A stretch of DNA of 64,000 bases, taken from NCBI GenBank assembly GCA_016720595.1, contig JADKKI010000001.1, forward strand, positions 558,001 through 622,000. Direction: 5' to 3'. The position numbers and the translations under genes were made by a program. Below are positions 62,504 through 64,000 of this stretch, in pieces; the stretch's first letter is position 1; every line of letters begins with the position of its first letter. The notes under the pieces were generated by a model. The model made no database searches and was not told the DNA's origin. It was given only the letters and a program-made list of their open reading frames with translations. Origin of the DNA: Myxococcales bacterium (GTDB lineage: Bacteria > Myxococcota_A > Polyangia > Haliangiales > Haliangiaceae).

Positions 62504-63733
62504 ATGCAGTACGTCGGTATCGACTTCGGCACCACCAACACCGCCGTGGCGGTCGCGGATCGCGATGGCGCGGTCCAGCTCGCGGCGCTCAAAGGTGCGC
62601 CGCACTGGCGAACGGTCCTCTACTTCGAACCCGGCGGCGGGTTGACGGCAGGTGCACCGGCGATCGCGCGCTACCTCGAGACGGGCGGGGAAGGGCGGCT
62701 CGTTCAATCGATCAAGAGCCACCTCGCGTCGAGCTCGTTCAGCAAGACCACGATCTTCGGTCGGCGGTGGGCGCTCGAGGACATGATCGCCGCGTACCTC
62801 CGTCAGGTCCGCGCGGCCTCCCCGGTGGACCTCGGTTCGCGCGCCGTGGTGGGGCGACCCGTGCGCTACTGGGGCGCCGACACCGCCGAGGACGACACGC
62901 GCGCCGTCGACCGGATGCGCACGGCGCTCGCGACCGCCGGGTTCGATGACGTCGTGTTCGAGTTCGAGCCGGTGGGAGCGGCCGCACGCTATGCGGCGCG
63001 CCTCGATCATGACGAGCTGATCGTGGTGGCCGACTTCGGCGGTGGCACCACGGACTTCTCGGTGATCCGCGTCGGCCCCACCGCGGGCGGCACGGTGCTC
63101 GCCAACGCGGGCATCGGGATCTCGGGCGATGCCTTCGACGCGCGCGTGATCGATGCGATCGTGGCACCCGCGCTCGGGCTACGCACGCGCTACAAGGTCG
63201 ACGAGTTCGGCGCCGAGGCTCCCGTGCCGGCCTGGATCTACGGCCACCTCCGGCGCTGGCACTACCTGTCGTTCCTCAAGGAGGAGAGCACCCTGCGCCT
63301 CCTCGAGCGGGTGACCCGCGGTGCACTCGAGCCGGCTCGGATCGAGCGGCTGGTGCGGATCGTCGACGAAGATCTCGGCATGCTGCTCCATCGCTCCGTC
63401 GAGGGCGCGAAGGTCCGGTTGTCGGGGGCGGACGAGGATCGCGTGGCGCTCGAGCAGATCGATCTCGATCTCCCGATCGCACGGGCGAGCTTCGACGGCT
63501 GGATCGGCGAAGATCTCGATGCGATCGGCGGCGTGCTCGACGGCGTGCTCGAGAAGGCCGGGGTCGCGGCCGCCGATGTCGATCGCGTGTTCGCTACCGG
63601 TGGCAGCTCGCTGGTGCCAGCAGTTCGTGCGCGGCTCGCGGCGCGGTTCGGCGCAGCCAAGCTCGAGGGCGGCGACGAGCTGACGAGCGTGGCGTGGGGC
63701 CTCGCGGCGCGCGCGCGGCAGGTGTTCGGCTGA
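62504..63733 (+). CDS. Hsp70-like ATPase (YegD-type)
   Basis: A 409-residue actin/Hsp70-fold ATPase without a substrate-binding domain. Motifs: VGIDFGTTNTAVAVADRDG (phosphate 1), AVVGRPVRYWG, FEPVGAAARYAARL, IVVADFGGGTTDFSVI (phosphate 2) and VDRVFATGGSSLVPAVR (adenosine). Length and motif spacing match E. coli YegD, whose role is unknown. It lacks the C-terminal lid of DnaK. It is convergent with the partial hydrolase gene and 106 bases after fumA. Confidence 0.88.
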   Translation: MQYVGIDFGTTNTAVAVADRDGAVQLAALKGAPHWRTVLYFEPGGGLTAGAPAIARYLETGGEGRLVQSIKSHLASSSFSKTTIFGRRWALEDMIAAYLRQVRAASPVDLGSRAVVGRPVRYWGADTAEDDTRAVDRMRTALATAGFDDVVFEFEPVGAAARYAARLDHDELIVVADFGGGTTDFSVIRVGPTAGGTVLANAGIGISGDAFDARVIDAIVAPALGLRTRYKVDEFGAEAPVPAWIYGHLRRWHYLSFLKEESTLRLLERVTRGALEPARIERLVRIVDEDLGMLLHRSVEGAKVRLSGADEDRVALEQIDLDLPIARASFDGWIGEDLDAIGGVLDGVLEKAGVAAADVDRVFATGGSSLVPAVRARLAARFGAAKLEGGDELTSVAWGLAARARQVFG

Positions 63734-63737
63734 TCGC

Positions 63738-64000
63738 TTACGGGTGATCGTCGAGAAATCGATCCATCACCTTGAAGAACGCCGCCGGCTCGTCCCACAT
63801 CACGAAGTGGTGCGCGTTGGGGATCACGACCATCTCGTGATCGGGGATCGAGTCGGTCTGGTCGCGGATCCGCTGCTGGAGCGGACCATCGGCGGCGATG
63901 ATCAGGACCGGCGCCTGGATGTCTTTCACGTGAGCGCGTAGATCCGTCATCACCATCTCGTAGATCGCGTCGCCGATCGAACGCCGATCGGAGCGGACGA
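63738..64000 (-). CDS. Alpha/beta-hydrolase (5' part outside window)
   Basis: The C-terminal ~86 residues of an alpha/beta-hydrolase; the frame stays open to the right edge. Visible: APVLIIAADGPLQQRI (late strand and Asp), and IPNAHHFVMWDEPAAFFKVM, where the catalytic His is in the HHF segment. The last strand-helix pattern is that of small esterases and epoxide hydrolase-like enzymes. The nucleophile elbow is outside the window, so substrate is unknown. Confidence 0.75.
   Translation of the reverse strand, partial: VRSDRRSIGDAIYEMVMTDLRAHVKDIQAPVLIIAADGPLQQRIRDQTDSIPDHEMVVIPNAHHFVMWDEPAAFFKVMDRFLDDHP

Overview
The window is very GC-rich (estimated by eye at about 68-70%), with GTG/TTG starts and tightly packed genes on both strands. 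Gene content points to a myxobacterium-like member of the Myxococcota, perhaps Haliangiales/Kofleriaceae. It has several eukaryote-like Ser/Thr kinases, many large lipoproteins with thrombospondin type-3 calcium repeats, a pilB-pilT-pilC-pilS cluster, a TIGR04563-type small protein, and OmpA/DUF4398 lipoproteins. The taxonomic call is inference; no 16S gene is present.

Layout. 1-8.6 kb: end of a glycosyltransferase, a membrane protein, a DUF4398/OmpA pair, two envelope proteins and a GH31 glycosidase lipoprotein. 8.6-17 kb: two Ser/Thr kinases, CyaY, a TerB-like protein, a lipase, a frameshifted gene, miaB and a zinc-finger protein. 17-23.7 kb: a minus-strand run of an HD hydrolase, a zinc-finger protein, pilS, pilC, pilT and pilB. 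23.7-33.6 kb: envelope and coiled-coil proteins, an RlmI-like methyltransferase, UPF0158, rpoZ, a DUF4388-like/J-domain fusion, a DUF429 protein, small lipoproteins and tRNA-Leu(CAA). 33.6-41.5 kb: a second zinc-finger protein, an isocitrate/isopropylmalate dehydrogenase-family enzyme, a degenerate CobS-like protein, Smr and RNase Z-like proteins, an UbiB-family kinase, a VapBC-type module with a perfect palindrome, and PilZ. 41.5-51.4 kb: class II ribonucleotide reductase, lipoproteins, a hydrolase, a DksA-family regulator, and a two-gene Rieske/cytochrome b-c complex. 51.5-64 kb: selD, a third kinase, more lipoproteins, a disrupted region with extreme G tracts, class I fumarase, an Hsp70-like ATPase and the end of a hydrolase.

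The most notable point is selD (51555-52661). Its active-site codon is an in-frame TGA at the position that is Cys or Sec in SelD, so selenophosphate synthetase is probably itself a selenoprotein here, and the host should have SelA/SelB/SelC elsewhere. A start-after-stop reading loses 42 N-terminal residues including the catalytic residue.

Other points: a GH31 enzyme with the sulfoquinovosidase scaffold but substituted sulfonate-recognition residues; a cytochrome b fused to two c-type haem domains next to a Tat-type Rieske protein; two paralogous kinase-PAS proteins with HGD in place of HRD; and paired zinc-finger paralogues of unknown role.
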